DNA of 64,000 nucleotides from Bog-473 sp963763575 (GTDB lineage: Bacteria; Actinomycetota; Acidimicrobiia; Acidimicrobiales; RAAP-2): positions 39,540 through 103,539 of the forward strand of contig CAVXPD010000007.1 in the NCBI GenBank assembly GCA_963763575.1, given 5' to 3'. Numbering within the stretch: the stretch's first letter is position 1; the number at the start of each line of letters is the position of its first letter. Shown in pieces: positions 8,934-18,051 of this stretch. The notes under the pieces are model-generated. The model searched no databases, was not told where the DNA came from, and saw only the letters and a list, made by a program, of their open reading frames with translations. The position numbers were made by a program, and so were the translations under genes.

Positions 8934-9638
8934 CTACGACTGCAGCACTGCGAGGCGCCGGCTCAGGTTGACCGCGTGATCGCCGATGCGTTCGTAAAAG
9001 CGCGAGATCAACGTGACCTGAGCGGCAACGGTGGTCGGCATGTCCCCCTTTGCGATCTCATTAGTGAGACGGTCGTGCAAGATGTCCAACTCCTCGTCCT
9101 CTTCTTCAAGGTCCAAAGACGCCGCGTCCTCTTCAACGTAGGAGGCACCGACTGTCTGCCACATCTCGGCGGCCACTTCTGACATTCGTTGGACGATCCC
9201 GCGCTCAGTGGGCGTCATCTTGGAACCAATGTTGGTAAGTGCTCGTTGTGCGATGTGCTCGGCGAGATCGGCGCTGCGCTCGAGTTCGGGAAGTATCAAG
9301 AGGACGCCGACGAGCTGCCTCACCCGCTCCCGGTCGAGATCCTCGGTGTCCATTTGAGACCAGACCATCAGCTCAACCTCAGCTGTGAGGTCGTCGACCT
9401 CCTGGTCCCCGTCGACCACCTGCTCGGCGAGATCCATGTCCCCGTTGAGGAGCGCAAACGTCGCCCGCGCCAGGGCCTCACGCACCTGGGCAAAGAGTTT
9501 GAGAACGAGTTCTTCAATGGAGCGCACCGGAACAGAAGATACCCAATCCGGCCGTTGGACATGTTCTGTCCTAACGAGGACTCCAGGCTGTTCTGGGGTG
9601 TAATCGGGTGCCTCAGAATTACACCGGGTCGGCGACAT
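8934..9638 (-). CDS. PhoU-like protein
   Basis: 234 residues. From about residue 38 the sequence is helical with the PhoU layout: a first three-helix bundle (LKLFAQVREALARATFALLNGDMDLAEQVV..D..VD) and a second containing LISRFYERIGDHAVNLSRR, where the E-x-I-x-D-H-x-x-N metal-binding signature is clear. PhoU proteins restrain Pst phosphate uptake and the Pho two-component system. No pst or phoBR genes are nearby, so this is an orphan copy. An acidic stretch EEEDEELD lies between the bundles. The ATG at 9638 is the first start, but homology begins near GTG 9527, so the first 37 residues may not be translated. Confidence 0.78.
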   Translation of the reverse strand: MSPTRCNSEAPDYTPEQPGVLVRTEHVQRPDWVSSVPVRSIEELVLKLFAQVREALARATFALLNGDMDLAEQVVDGDQEVDDLTAEVELMVWSQMDTEDLDRERVRQLVGVLLILPELERSADLAEHIAQRALTNIGSKMTPTERGIVQRMSEVAAEMWQTVGASYVEEDAASLDLEEEDEELDILHDRLTNEIAKGDMPTTVAAQVTLISRFYERIGDHAVNLSRRLAVLQS

Positions 9639-9734
9639 TCGTGAACGTTCCCGACAAGGTCGAGGTCGGTATGGACAGACTTAGAGTCGTCTCTCCAAAC
9701 GATCATTTGTGGCGTTGGCAGTAGTTTGAGTCCC

Positions 9735-10361
9735 ATGACGGAGTCCGACATCGAGTTCGTCCTGTTCGATCTCGGAGGAGTCCTGATCGAGCTCGGACAA
9801 CTCGGCGACCTTCAAGAGTTGACCGGGTTCGTCGGTGACACAGATACATGGCGGCAGATTCTGGAGCCCTGGATTCGTCGATTCGAAAGGGGTGAATGCT
9901 CGGCGAACGAGTTTTCGGCTGGAGTCGTTGCCGACTGGCGGGTGGACATCACGCCAACGCGGTGGTTAGAAGTCCTCCAAGCATGGCCGATCGGCCCCTA
10001 TCCCGGCACGACTGAACTTCTCTTGAGGCTTCACCAAGCCGTGGCGATCGGATGCTTGAGCAACACGAACGCCTTGCACTGGAAGGACCAGAGTGCACGG
10101 TGGCCAATGCTCGAGATCTTCGATTACCGATTCCTCTCCTTTGAAATGGGTCTCAGAAAACCGGAAATCGCGATCTACCGAGCCGTCGCCGACCGCCTGC
10201 CATTTGACCCCGAGCGGGTTCTCTTCATGGACGATCTCGCCGTGAATATCGATGCGGCTCGCGCCTTCGGATTCCGGTCTGAGCAAGTCCGAGGCCTCGA
10301 TGAGGTGGTGACAGCGCTCAAGGACTTTGGAGTGCTCGCCGCTTCGGAGGGAATCCCCTGA
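9735..10361 (+). CDS. HAD-superfamily phosphatase (YihX/epoxide-hydrolase-N-like)
   Basis: 208 residues. HAD motif I is LFDLGGVLIE (nucleophile Asp near residue 12), motif II is LSNTN, motif III the lysine in RKPEIAIY, and motif IV FMDDLAVNIDAA. FDLGGVL rather than FDxDGTL is typical of the YihX/Sehl subgroup, which dephosphorylates sugar phosphates. ATG 9735 is preferred to TTG 9726. A monocistronic gene in the mosaic region; the substrate is unknown. Confidence 0.85.
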   Translation: MTESDIEFVLFDLGGVLIELGQLGDLQELTGFVGDTDTWRQILEPWIRRFERGECSANEFSAGVVADWRVDITPTRWLEVLQAWPIGPYPGTTELLLRLHQAVAIGCLSNTNALHWKDQSARWPMLEIFDYRFLSFEMGLRKPEIAIYRAVADRLPFDPERVLFMDDLAVNIDAARAFGFRSEQVRGLDEVVTALKDFGVLAASEGIP

Positions 10362-10397
10362 CCGGCTCCGATCGATGCGGCTACGTGGGACAAAGCG

Positions 10398-11051
10398 TCA
10401 GGTGCCGTGAGCGGCAGAAGAAACCAAGCGGGGCAGGAGGCGCATGTCGTCAAAGACGTGGACCCCCTCCCCCTGAAGGCGCTCAACCGGGACTACGCCA
10501 CCGGCGAAGGCGAATGCTCCCATCCCGGCAGCGATTGCCGCCTCGACTCCGGCCGGGCTGTCTTCGACGACTGCACAAGCCCCAGGTGGGACGCCCATTC
10601 GCTTGGCCGCGTGCAAGAACAAGTCCGGTGCCGGCTTGCCTCTCGTCACGTCCTGCACACTGAAAATGCGGTCTTGAAAGCGCTCGAGGAGCCCGGTAAG
10701 TCCGAGCGAGGAACGTATCTTGGCGTGGGTCCCGCTCGATGCGACGCAGAAGGGTGTTTCGATGCCGTCCAAAGCGTCGACAATGCCTTCGACCGGCCGA
10801 AGTTCTCGCTCAAAAACCTCTCGGTAGCGGGACTCGAACTCTCCCTCCCAGTCGATGGGTCTCCCGAGCTGCTCCTCAACCGCCATCCTCATGTATTCAG
10901 CAGATCGTCCGACAAACCGCTCGACCACCTCTGCCTCGGTGAGCTGCCATCCCAGGGTGCCCAAGATCCCCACCTCCGTCCGTACGACCAGCCGCTCACT
11001 GTCAACCAGGACTCCGTCGCAATCGAAGATGACGAGTTCGTAGGAGCACAC
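10398..11051 (-). CDS. HAD-superfamily phosphatase (beta-phosphoglucomutase/YieH-like)
   Basis: 217 residues. Motif I is IFDCDGVLVDSE, motif II ASSGT, motif III with Lys in RGKPAPDLF, and motif IV VEDSPAGVEAAIAAG. This set matches subfamily IA phosphatases such as YieH or beta-phosphoglucomutase-like enzymes, which act on small phosphosugars. GTG 11051 is chosen; a TTG lies six codons further upstream. It is convergent with the other HAD gene, with 36 bases between them. Confidence 0.83.
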   Translation of the reverse strand: MCSYELVIFDCDGVLVDSERLVVRTEVGILGTLGWQLTEAEVVERFVGRSAEYMRMAVEEQLGRPIDWEGEFESRYREVFERELRPVEGIVDALDGIETPFCVASSGTHAKIRSSLGLTGLLERFQDRIFSVQDVTRGKPAPDLFLHAAKRMGVPPGACAVVEDSPAGVEAAIAAGMGAFAFAGGVVPVERLQGEGVHVFDDMRLLPRLVSSAAHGT

Positions 11052-11483
11052 GATTAGTGACCGTAGCAAGCGGGATCAGTTCTCAAAATACGCAGGTGTC
11101 CGGACACCGGGAGGGTGCCGCTATCGATCCGACTCCATAGGCGGAGTCGGAACTCACGCTCTCCCAGCGTGTCGAAGGGCGTCTGCGTTCCTGTTCGCCG
11201 TCGGAGACCCAGGATCAGTGTCGAATACGGCAACGACTGATAGTCCGGGATCACGCCTCACCGCAGTCTTCACAGCCCGCCATGCGGCCAGATGTGGATT
11301 CCGCGCTTCGTGCCTCTGACGGGCGGCAAGTACCTCGTCAGACGTAACCCAATGTTCGTCGGAGGACTCATACCCCACTATCGGTGTAGTTCCGTCGTGC
11401 ATCCAACTTCGTCTTGAGCCATCCTCGAACGCCGGCTAGACACCTGCCACCAGGAGTTGTGATCCACGTCCTAGTCTCCGCTC
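11052..11483. other. 432-bp gap without a convincing gene
   Basis: The only candidate is a weak 82-codon frame at 11154-11402 on the minus strand. It begins MHDGTTPIVGYESSDEHW and has plausible composition, but no family resemblance and no clear ribosome site, so it is not called. The gap separates divergently read genes and presumably contains both their promoters. Confidence 0.5.
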
Positions 11484-12395
11484 GTGCCGGCTCAACCTTG
11501 TCGCTACACGTCCCCCGATGAGGACAGTGCGCGCTGGATCGGTTTTCCCTTCCGAGACGGGGACATCGTCATCAGTTCGAGATCGAAGATGGGGACCACG
11601 TGGGTGCAAATGATCTGCGCCCTCCTCATCTTTCAGACGCCAGACCTTCCCGATTCCATCTCCAACCTCTCGCCGTGGCTCGACTGGCTGATCACGCCTC
11701 GAGCCGATGTCTACGACCTCCTGGCAGCCCAGGGCCACCGAAGATTCATCAAAACGCACACGCCACTTGACGGTCTCCCCAGGGACCCACGGGTCACCTT
11801 CATCGTCCCGGGGCGTCATCCATTGGATACGGCCGTCTCGCTCTATTACCACAGCGCGAACCTGAATCGGGAGACGATCCGTAGACTGTCCGGGCACCCC
11901 GACCCCGGTCCGATTTCGCGGCGGCGACCTCCGCTCCACGAGTGGCTGGTCCAGTGGATCGACGACGAGGCCGATCCCGCGCAGTCTCTCGACTCACTGC
12001 CGGGGGTCCTGTGGCATCTCACCGACGCCTGGTCTCGTCGAGAGACACAAGATGTCGCCCTCGTTCACTACGACGATCTGATGAATGACCTCGGCGCTCA
12101 GATGCGGCGGCTTGCGGCACGGCTCCGTGTCGTCGTGCCGGCGGAGACCTGGCCCACTCTGACCAAGGCGGCATCGTTCGTGCAGATGCGAACACGGGCT
12201 GGCGCAATAGTCCCCGATCCTTCGGGCATTTTGATGGACAGGAGCGCGTTCTTTCGGAGAGGTTCGTCAGGTGCGGGGGCTGAAACCCTGACCACCGTTG
12301 AGCTCGAGCACTACTACGAGCGGGTTGCCACCCTGGCGCCGCCTGATCTCCTGAAATGGCTGCATCATGGATCGGGTGTTTCGGATGGAGGGTAA
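11484..12395 (+). CDS. sulfotransferase domain protein (PAPS-dependent)
   Basis: 303 residues. The 5'-phosphosulfate-binding loop is SRSKMGTTWVQ near residue 33, preceded by the GDIVISS strand. The 3'-phosphate-binding block is FIVPGRHPLDTAVSLYYH near residue 107, and a RFIKTHTPLDGLP segment supplies the catalytic His region. These are hallmarks of the Sulfotransfer_1 family, which moves sulfate from PAPS to hydroxyl or amine groups of small molecules. The C-terminal 'RKG' loop of eukaryotic enzymes is replaced by FFRRGSSGAG. GTG start. A second, broken sulfotransferase of the Stf0 type lies at 19 kb in the same region. Confidence 0.87.
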   Translation: MPAQPCRYTSPDEDSARWIGFPFRDGDIVISSRSKMGTTWVQMICALLIFQTPDLPDSISNLSPWLDWLITPRADVYDLLAAQGHRRFIKTHTPLDGLPRDPRVTFIVPGRHPLDTAVSLYYHSANLNRETIRRLSGHPDPGPISRRRPPLHEWLVQWIDDEADPAQSLDSLPGVLWHLTDAWSRRETQDVALVHYDDLMNDLGAQMRRLAARLRVVVPAETWPTLTKAASFVQMRTRAGAIVPDPSGILMDRSAFFRRGSSGAGAETLTTVELEHYYERVATLAPPDLLKWLHHGSGVSDGG

Positions 12396-12634
12396 GTCGC
12401 TTTAGCGTCCCCGATGAGACTGGAAGGACGAATGCCCCAGACGGACCATCTGCACTACGCATGATGGTTTGGCGCACCCGGACAGGAACCAGTCGAGCGG
12501 GTCGTCGCAGAACTGATCCGCGAAGACGACCGCTCTCTCACGCCCCGCTGTGCGGTTTCGATGAAGCTGGGTCTTCCTGGATGTCCCCGTAGGACACATC
12601 GGATCGGTGATGCATTGAAGAGTCGCATCAGCCT

Positions 12635-13267
12635 CTACCTGCGAGCGGCTGCTACCTGCCAGGCCAAGGCTCCCGTGGAGTCCCAAGTGATGTCTATGAC
12701 TTCGGGTTCGATGGATTCGATTTCCCATCCCGCGGAAAACGCGACCCGAATCTCGCGTTGGGTCACGCGACGCGGCCCCCAGTCACCCGACTGTCGGTCG
12801 CTGAAGCAAAGCATGTGATATCGACCACCCGGGGTTACCACGGAAGCAAGGCTGGCAACGTAGCGCCCACGCTCATCGTCATCGAGTAGGTGGAAGAGCC
12901 CGCAGTCGAGCACGGTGTCGAACCGTTCAGCGAGGTCAACGAGACGAAGCGCATCTGCAACGTAGAAGCGCGCCTCCACACCCCTTTGGGTCGCCTTCGT
13001 CTTGGCTAGCTCGATGGCCCGCACCGACGTGTCAATTCCCACCGCTTCGTAACCGAGTGAAGCGGCCAACAGGGCGTGTTCGCCGGTGCCACAACCGACA
13101 TCGAGCACCCGGCCGAAAAGCCTCCCCGCCGTGGCCAGGTAGTCGAAAGCTGGTTGGGGTCGCCCGATGTCCCAGGCTGGGGTGCCGGACTCGTAGATGG
13201 CGTCGAAGTCGTGCTGTGGACGCAGTGAGCGATTCTCGGAGGGTCGTGAGGAACCACCAGCAGCCAT
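12635..13267 (-). CDS. class I SAM-dependent methyltransferase, TPMT-like
   Basis: 210 residues from ATG 13267. The opening HDFDAIYESGTPAWDIGRPQPAF resembles thiopurine-methyltransferase-like and related proteins, in which a Trp near the N-terminus closes over the active site. Motif I VLDVGCGTGEHALL and motif II VGIDTSVRAIELA follow; the GGRYHMLCFSD strand ends the core. The frame is open upstream but homology starts at the chosen ATG. The 239 bases before the next gene hold nothing recognised. Confidence 0.82.
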   Translation of the reverse strand: MAAGGSSRPSENRSLRPQHDFDAIYESGTPAWDIGRPQPAFDYLATAGRLFGRVLDVGCGTGEHALLAASLGYEAVGIDTSVRAIELAKTKATQRGVEARFYVADALRLVDLAERFDTVLDCGLFHLLDDDERGRYVASLASVVTPGGRYHMLCFSDRQSGDWGPRRVTQREIRVAFSAGWEIESIEPEVIDITWDSTGALAWQVAAARR

Positions 13268-13463
13268 ACCGACGTGCGTAGCACAGTGCCAGTGGCGACG
13301 GGCGGTCCGAAGGCCGGCGTCCTCGAACATCGGATCCGAGGCCCAGTTTGGATCGCGTCGGGCTGGGAAAGCTGCGTACGGATAATGCCGCGGGTGCATT
13401 CCAGGGCGCAGGCGACGATTCGTTGTCACCCTGGACCTGATAGCCAAGAGATGCATCGAGTTT

Positions 13464-13916
13464 ATGACCGCCGAGTCAGCCTCAGACCGTCAGGAGCAGT
13501 GGGTGCTCGTCGTGCGGCGGTCGTTTGGCATACCGGACCTCGTTGGCAAAGAGGATCCTCGGAGAGCGCTTATCCAGTGCTGCCAGGAGCAGCTCGAAGA
13601 CAATGGGTGGCAAGGCCCCGCACGCGCGATTGCTGAGCCGATGATGGACTCACTCTTGGCGTTCGGGGCAAACGGCGAGTTCGATGACCCTGTGTTTCCC
13701 TCTGAGCAAAGCGTTTCGGCTTCACCATTCAATACTCGAGACGCGGCACATCGGCTCATCGACAAGGGTATGACGGTGGTTGACCCGGAACACCTTGTCT
13801 TCGACACAATCAGTGAGTACCCCCCAGAGGTCCTCGCTGCGGCCCAGAGAGTTCTAGACCGCGTATCCCAATACCTGGGCATGGAGCCATTCAGGGACCC
13901 TCGGGATGTCACATAA
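13464..13916 (+). CDS. hypothetical protein
   Basis: 150 residues, no family recognised. The sequence is soluble and balanced in composition (QEQWVLVVRRSFGIPDLVGKEDPRRAL at the start, an LIDKGMTVVDPEHLVFDTISEYPPEVL segment in the second half), with no signal peptide or membrane span. The ATG at 13464 follows a CATCGAG. It is probably real because it fills an otherwise empty interval and its codon use matches the neighbours. The DUF1707 gene follows after 9 bases on the same strand. Confidence 0.6.
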   Translation: MTAESASDRQEQWVLVVRRSFGIPDLVGKEDPRRALIQCCQEQLEDNGWQGPARAIAEPMMDSLLAFGANGEFDDPVFPSEQSVSASPFNTRDAAHRLIDKGMTVVDPEHLVFDTISEYPPEVLAAAQRVLDRVSQYLGMEPFRDPRDVT

Positions 13917-13925
13917 CGCAGATGG

Positions 13926-14246
13926 GTGCGGGGTCCTGTCCCCACTGGCTCGGTTCTTCAGGCGGGCTTAACCTCTGAGTTCGTGGGTGCAACGGAACCC
14001 CGGCCAAACAGTGCACTGTCAGTCCGCGCCAAGCTCCGGGTCGGAGACAGGACCAGAGATCTGGCCGCAGGAGTGCTTCAGCGCGCATTTGCAAAGGGCC
14101 AGCTGACGCGTCCCGAGCTTGACGAGCGTCTAGTCCTCGTCTTTGACGCGCATATCCGAAATGATCTCAGACCGGCTCTCGAGGACCTGGAGGAATACCA
14201 GCTCGTCCGATCGGATCCGAAGCTGTGGCGCTACTTGTTGGACTGA
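13926..14246 (+). CDS. DUF1707 domain protein
   Basis: 106 residues. From about residue 37 the sequence LRVGDRTRDLAAGVLQRAFAKGQLTRPELDERL.....A.IRNDL..AL.DL is the DUF1707 domain, a short helical module common at the N-terminus of actinobacterial membrane proteins, of unknown function. Here it stands alone with no membrane segment. The first start is GTG 13926; a GTG at 13983 would trim 19 residues and is equally plausible. Confidence 0.75.
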   Translation: MRGPVPTGSVLQAGLTSEFVGATEPRPNSALSVRAKLRVGDRTRDLAAGVLQRAFAKGQLTRPELDERLVLVFDAHIRNDLRPALEDLEEYQLVRSDPKLWRYLLD

Positions 14247-14315
14247 CGGCAACATCCGGTGGTTCGATCCACCTGTGAACGCCCAGACCATCAGATCGGT
14301 CTGACGTCTTGACGC

Positions 14316-14751
14316 TCAGGTGGCGAAGCGGCTGCGAGCGGCTTCAGCGAATCGCTCCACTGCTTGGCGATCAGGCAGCTGATTCGGCGAATATTGCGAT
14401 CTGCAGCGTCGGGCGATGCGGGTCATAACGATTCATTTGGTCCGCCGTCGCCGGTTGTACGACGAAGTGGATGTGGCTGGGCACCCCACCTGCGTGGGAC
14501 CACAAGCAGTTGTACACCTGTTCGCACTGGACCAGGTCTCGTACCACCTGTGACGCGCGAACAAGCAACGGGCCGAGTTCCGCCGCCTCGGTGTCGCTCA
14601 GGCCGGCGACCGATGTTACGTATCGTTCCGACTTCACGATCAAGGTGCCGAGCCCGAGTGAACCAACAGTGTGCTCAACGACCCAGTAATCGGTCCGGTG
14701 GATTAGCCCTCCCGGAAGGGGTAAACGGCCCTCAGCAAGGTCGCAGGCCAT
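14316..14751 (-). pseudogene. HIT family protein, C-terminus frameshifted
   Basis: The ATG at 14751 opens a 126-residue frame (stop at 14371) with a HIT-like core and the degenerate triad motif SHIHFVVQP (two His, the third replaced), as in the family of Fhit-like proteins with HxHxxxxP. The expected C-terminal helix appears in another frame directly after: NQLPDRQAVERFAEAARSRF, ending at a stop at 14316-14318. One base change near 14395 would join them. Either a recent frameshift or a sequencing error; the short form may still fold. Confidence 0.65.
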
Positions 14752-14890
14752 ACACCCGTCCAGGGATACGAGTTTGGACGGTGCCTTTGTCCCAGATCAC
14801 TGGACATGCGGCTTCGATTCTCAAGGGGCTGGGTCCCCTATCGCTGCCGGATCTGCGCCTCGTTACCACGGTCGACAGACCCGAAGAAAC

Positions 14891-15421
14891 TCAGCCCTTC
14901 CTACTGGCTTCTTGTTCCAGCTTGAACTTGTGATGCTGGTTGAGGATGAATTCGTGGGTGGCACCGTGGTTCGGGACGTCAGGATGGTGGTGCCTACAGA
15001 GGATGTAGGGCGTCCCGGCAAGGGGGTGGTGGCCGATCCTCCAGCAGCCCTTTGTATGACAGTTGACCTTGCGCACACCCGTATAGACCCCTATGCCCAC
15101 GGCACTAATGAGGGTGGCCTCACCAAGATCTGAGCCGAATCCGGACCAGAAGTTGTAATAGATATCTGGTCCGCCGTGCAGTGTCCCAGTGTGAAGCGCG
15201 AACCAATGGCGCAGGGCACCGACGAAGGCGATGAGGAGCGCCAAGACCAAGATCAACAGGATCAGACCCATCAACCACACCGCTTTGTTCCCAGAGCTGT
15301 CCGGGGGAAATGCAGGCTTCGGTGTGCTTGCGGACCCATTGGTGGGAGTCAGTCCGTTTTCTCCCTGCGTCGTGAGAGCAGAAGATTCGTCTCGCGGGCC
15401 AGAACCTGTGGTCGCTGTCAT
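14891..15421 (-). CDS. single-span membrane protein with Cys/His-rich tail
   Basis: 176 residues. A Thr/Ser/Gly-rich N-terminus of about 45 residues leads to a transmembrane helix (NKAVWLMGLILLILVLALLIAF). A second weakly hydrophobic stretch precedes a tail with C-x4-C (VNCHTKGCWRIGHH) and YILCRHHHPD, which could bind zinc or another metal. The ATG at 15421 has GGAGGG just before it, and a GTG seven codons upstream is less likely. Family not recognised. Confidence 0.65.
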   Translation of the reverse strand: MTATTGSGPRDESSALTTQGENGLTPTNGSASTPKPAFPPDSSGNKAVWLMGLILLILVLALLIAFVGALRHWFALHTGTLHGGPDIYYNFWSGFGSDLGEATLISAVGIGVYTGVRKVNCHTKGCWRIGHHPLAGTPYILCRHHHPDVPNHGATHEFILNQHHKFKLEQEASRKG

Positions 15422-15580
15422 GGTCCCTCCGATCCCGGTCACTACAAGAAGAGGGGTGGAGAACTATTTCCCCCCGATTCTGTCGTCGCGCGTGCCGCTG
15501 GGCGCGGATGTGCCTCCGAACGCGCCGCGGCTGTTCTTCCGACCGCAGCTCGGTGGGACGCTCACCGTCCCTTCCGAGGT

Positions 15581-16084
15581 TCAGGTCAGGTCGCGCGAAT
15601 ATCGCAGCTCCTCCACCTCGATCCCCCAGACTTCGGCGCGTCGGCGGACGTTGTCGCTGGCCCAGCCGTCGATTCGATAGAACCGTTCTGCTCGCTGGTT
15701 TCCGGAAAGCACCCACAGGACAGCTCGACGGAACCCCTGCTCGCGCAATTCGTTCCGGGCAGATCTGATCAAAGAGCGGCCCGTTCCGGTTCCCCAGAAG
15801 GGAGCATCCACATACAAACCGTAGAGCTCTCCGGTTTCCTTGGGAACGTCGACGCAGGGTCCTACCGTCGCGAACCCGGTGATCGTGCCCTCCTCGATAG
15901 CGACCAGCGTCAGCGGGTGATCGGGGTCAGGATCCTCGAAGCTGTAGTGATTCGCGCGGTCTTCGGGTCGCAGACCGTCCAGATAATCGTCGGGAAGAAG
16001 TCCGCGATAGGCCGCTTGCCATGAGTGAACATGGATCCGAGCGACCTCATCGGCATCGTTTCGTCGAGCACGCCGGATCTTCAT
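15581..16084 (-). CDS. GNAT family N-acetyltransferase
   Basis: 167 residues with the complete GNAT fold. IRRARRNDADEVARIHVHSW opens the family, TGFATVG forms the beta-4 region, and the acetyl-CoA loop is FWGTGTGRSLI (R/QxxGxG/A equivalent with GTGTG). The motif B segment is VLWVLSGNQRAERFYRIDGW. It acetylates an amine on an unknown small molecule or protein. Monocistronic, with ATG start. Confidence 0.87.
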   Translation of the reverse strand: MKIRRARRNDADEVARIHVHSWQAAYRGLLPDDYLDGLRPEDRANHYSFEDPDPDHPLTLVAIEEGTITGFATVGPCVDVPKETGELYGLYVDAPFWGTGTGRSLIRSARNELREQGFRRAVLWVLSGNQRAERFYRIDGWASDNVRRRAEVWGIEVEELRYSRDLT

Positions 16085-16166
16085 CGGCTCAAGGTAGCCC
16101 CGGGAACGAGATCAGCCCTGATGGCCCGACACCATCTCCGAATCACAGCTATCTGTGACGATCTCG

Positions 16167-16718
16167 TCACTTCCAGTCGGTACGGCTCATGACCCACTCC
16201 ATGCTCCGACCGATCTCTGCGGGCGCATGGGCCTCGTCGTCCACGATGCGTTCTAGTCGATAGCCCAACCGACGGGGAATGGCCGCACTTGCGACATTCG
16301 CCACGTCACAGTGAATATGGACCTCGTAGATCTCCGACATCGTGAAGGCCGCCGAAGTAAGTGCCCTCGCTGCAGCCGTGGCGATCCCCCTGTTCAGGTA
16401 CCCATCACGTACCCAGTAGCCGATCTCGATCCGACCGGGCCCAAGGCGCGGGTGCAATCCGGTGCCGCCCACAAGCAAAGGGGGTTGGGGTATCCACATG
16501 GCGAACTGGAAGTCCTCGCCTCGATCGAACTGCACGACGGAGCGTTCTATGAACTCGGCCAAGCTTGGTTCGAGCGGCTCGATCGACGCCCAGGACGCCC
16601 AGGGCCCGAGATGATTTTGGCTTGCGCTGACGGCATCCAGCAATGCCGCTAAGTCGCCGCTGCGATACCTCTGAATCACAATCGGGGTGGCATCGATCAC
16701 CGGCGGGAACTCGTTCAT
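16167..16718 (-). CDS. GNAT family N-acetyltransferase, RimJ/RimL-like
   Basis: 183 residues from ATG 16718; an upstream ATG at 16766 would add 16. The order ATPIVIQRYRSGDLAALLDAV..., then RIEIGYWVRDGYLNRGIATAAARALTSAAF (acetyl-CoA loop NRGIAT), then NVASAAIPRRLGYRLE, is the RimJ/RimL layout. Family members acetylate ribosomal protein N-termini, aminoglycosides or small amines; the target is unknown. It lies 82 bases from the other GNAT on the same strand but is not homologous in detail. Confidence 0.84.
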   Translation of the reverse strand: MNEFPPVIDATPIVIQRYRSGDLAALLDAVSASQNHLGPWASWASIEPLEPSLAEFIERSVVQFDRGEDFQFAMWIPQPPLLVGGTGLHPRLGPGRIEIGYWVRDGYLNRGIATAAARALTSAAFTMSEIYEVHIHCDVANVASAAIPRRLGYRLERIVDDEAHAPAEIGRSMEWVMSRTDWK

Positions 16719-17232
16719 AAGTCCAAGTTTGGCAATGAAATCGTCGTGCCTCAGATCGTCGTACATGACTGCGAGCCATGCCTGGCAGTCGAACCCCGCG
16801 AGGGATTGGAATCACGGTTGCGGCAGTCTGCGTTCGTGCCACGATTTCACTTCCTTCACGGTTGGGGCATCGTCCTCCGCAAGCGATCCTGATTTTTGCC
16901 TTGCTCGTTTTCGGCCTTCAGATTGGGTTTGGAATCGTACTCATCGTTCATCCATTGAGCAGTGGGATCCTCGCCGCCACGATTAGAGATGTGCCCGTTG
17001 CATCTCTCCTCACTGGCATTGGTCGAGCCTCCGAGCTCGTCGGAGACTGGAGCACGAGACTCTTTGCATCGGTAGCTCCTTGTTCCGCCGCACGTCCAAG
17101 GACAAGAACTCACCGACCATGAACGACCCGAGGCCGCAGAAGTGCTTTCAGAACCCGAATCCGCCAAGGAGTAGTCAGGTCAGTTGAGAATGCCCCAGTC
17201 CATTGAGCCGGGGCAGTGGGCTCTGTCGGTAC
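16719..17232. other. 514-bp gap without a convincing gene
   Basis: A plus-strand frame at 16778-17122 (114 codons) contains one hydrophobic stretch (ILIFALLVFGLQIGFGIVLIV). It has a low-complexity ends-and-middle pattern and overlaps no regulatory signal, and it may be the relic of a membrane protein. Not called. No RNA gene or repeat seen. Confidence 0.4.
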
Positions 17233-17916
17233 TCAGTCATTTGGGGGTTTGAGCGCCCTCACGGCCAGCACCGAAGGGATCGGCTCCCCACCCTCCTTGA
17301 AGCTGTCGAGCACAAATCCCGCTTCAACAACCGAGCGGAGCAGAGTAGGCAAGGGCACGTGCGTTGCTCCGACCTTGTCCCTAAGGCCCCTGTCGGTCCA
17401 TGATGCCTTCGTCCAGTGGCCATCGAGATAGCCGGGACGAACAATGATGGCTTCAGGGTCAGTGCGATCGGCGAACCCTCCGCAGAAGCATGGGTGAACC
17501 CCGATGTGAACGATACAGCCACCAGGAGTGAGAACTCGCCATGCTTCCTTGAGGACGGCGGAGTAGTCGGAAACATCGGTGTGAATCATGACGGAAACCA
17601 CACTCGCAAATGAAGTATCCCCGAAGGGCAGACACTCACCATCGGCCTGCGCTGTTGGAAGCCTGGTACGAGCGTGGAGCAGCATCCCGGCCGAGAGGTC
17701 GACGCCGAGGGGCGACCAGCCCAAGCCACGAATCCGAGCAGCATGTGTACCGGTGCCACAGCCGATTTCCAGCGATAGTCCGGCGCCTTGACCGAGCAAG
17801 TCGCATAGAGAACCATCGACACCAATGGGATCGCTCATCGGCAGCCCGTCATCGAACCGGTCACTCAGAAACTCGTTCTCGTACCAGTCAGCGATCGCGT
17901 CATATGCCGCGGGCAT
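17233..17916 (-). CDS. class I SAM-dependent methyltransferase (methyltransferase_11 type)
   Basis: 227 residues. AAYDAIADWYENEF opens the family. Motif I is LSLEIGCGTGTHAARI, motif II LGVDLSAGML, and the acidic pair in QADGECLPFGDTSFASVVSVMIHTDV plus WRVLTPGGCIVHIG complete the core. ATG 17916 is preferred over GTG 17934, with AGGGGTG just upstream. The following methyltransferase gene is on the same strand 135 bases upstream but unrelated in detail. Confidence 0.85.
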   Translation of the reverse strand: MPAAYDAIADWYENEFLSDRFDDGLPMSDPIGVDGSLCDLLGQGAGLSLEIGCGTGTHAARIRGLGWSPLGVDLSAGMLLHARTRLPTAQADGECLPFGDTSFASVVSVMIHTDVSDYSAVLKEAWRVLTPGGCIVHIGVHPCFCGGFADRTDPEAIIVRPGYLDGHWTKASWTDRGLRDKVGATHVPLPTLLRSVVEAGFVLDSFKEGGEPIPSVLAVRALKPPND

Positions 17917-18051
17917 ATTCACACCCCTAGCCACTTCAGACTCACTGTGAGACTACAAACCGAGGGTAATCGGTTCACAAGTCTGGCGTCCCGGTGCGTT
18001 ATGCGGGGTATCTCCGTTCACCGGATATGGGTTAGCGACATCCGGGTTCCT

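Noticed and set aside
11154..11402. 82-codon minus-strand frame
   Set aside because: Plausible composition but no family, ribosome site or context.
16778..17122. possible small membrane protein
   Set aside because: One hydrophobic stretch only, no ribosome site, Arg/Thr-rich nonsense tail.
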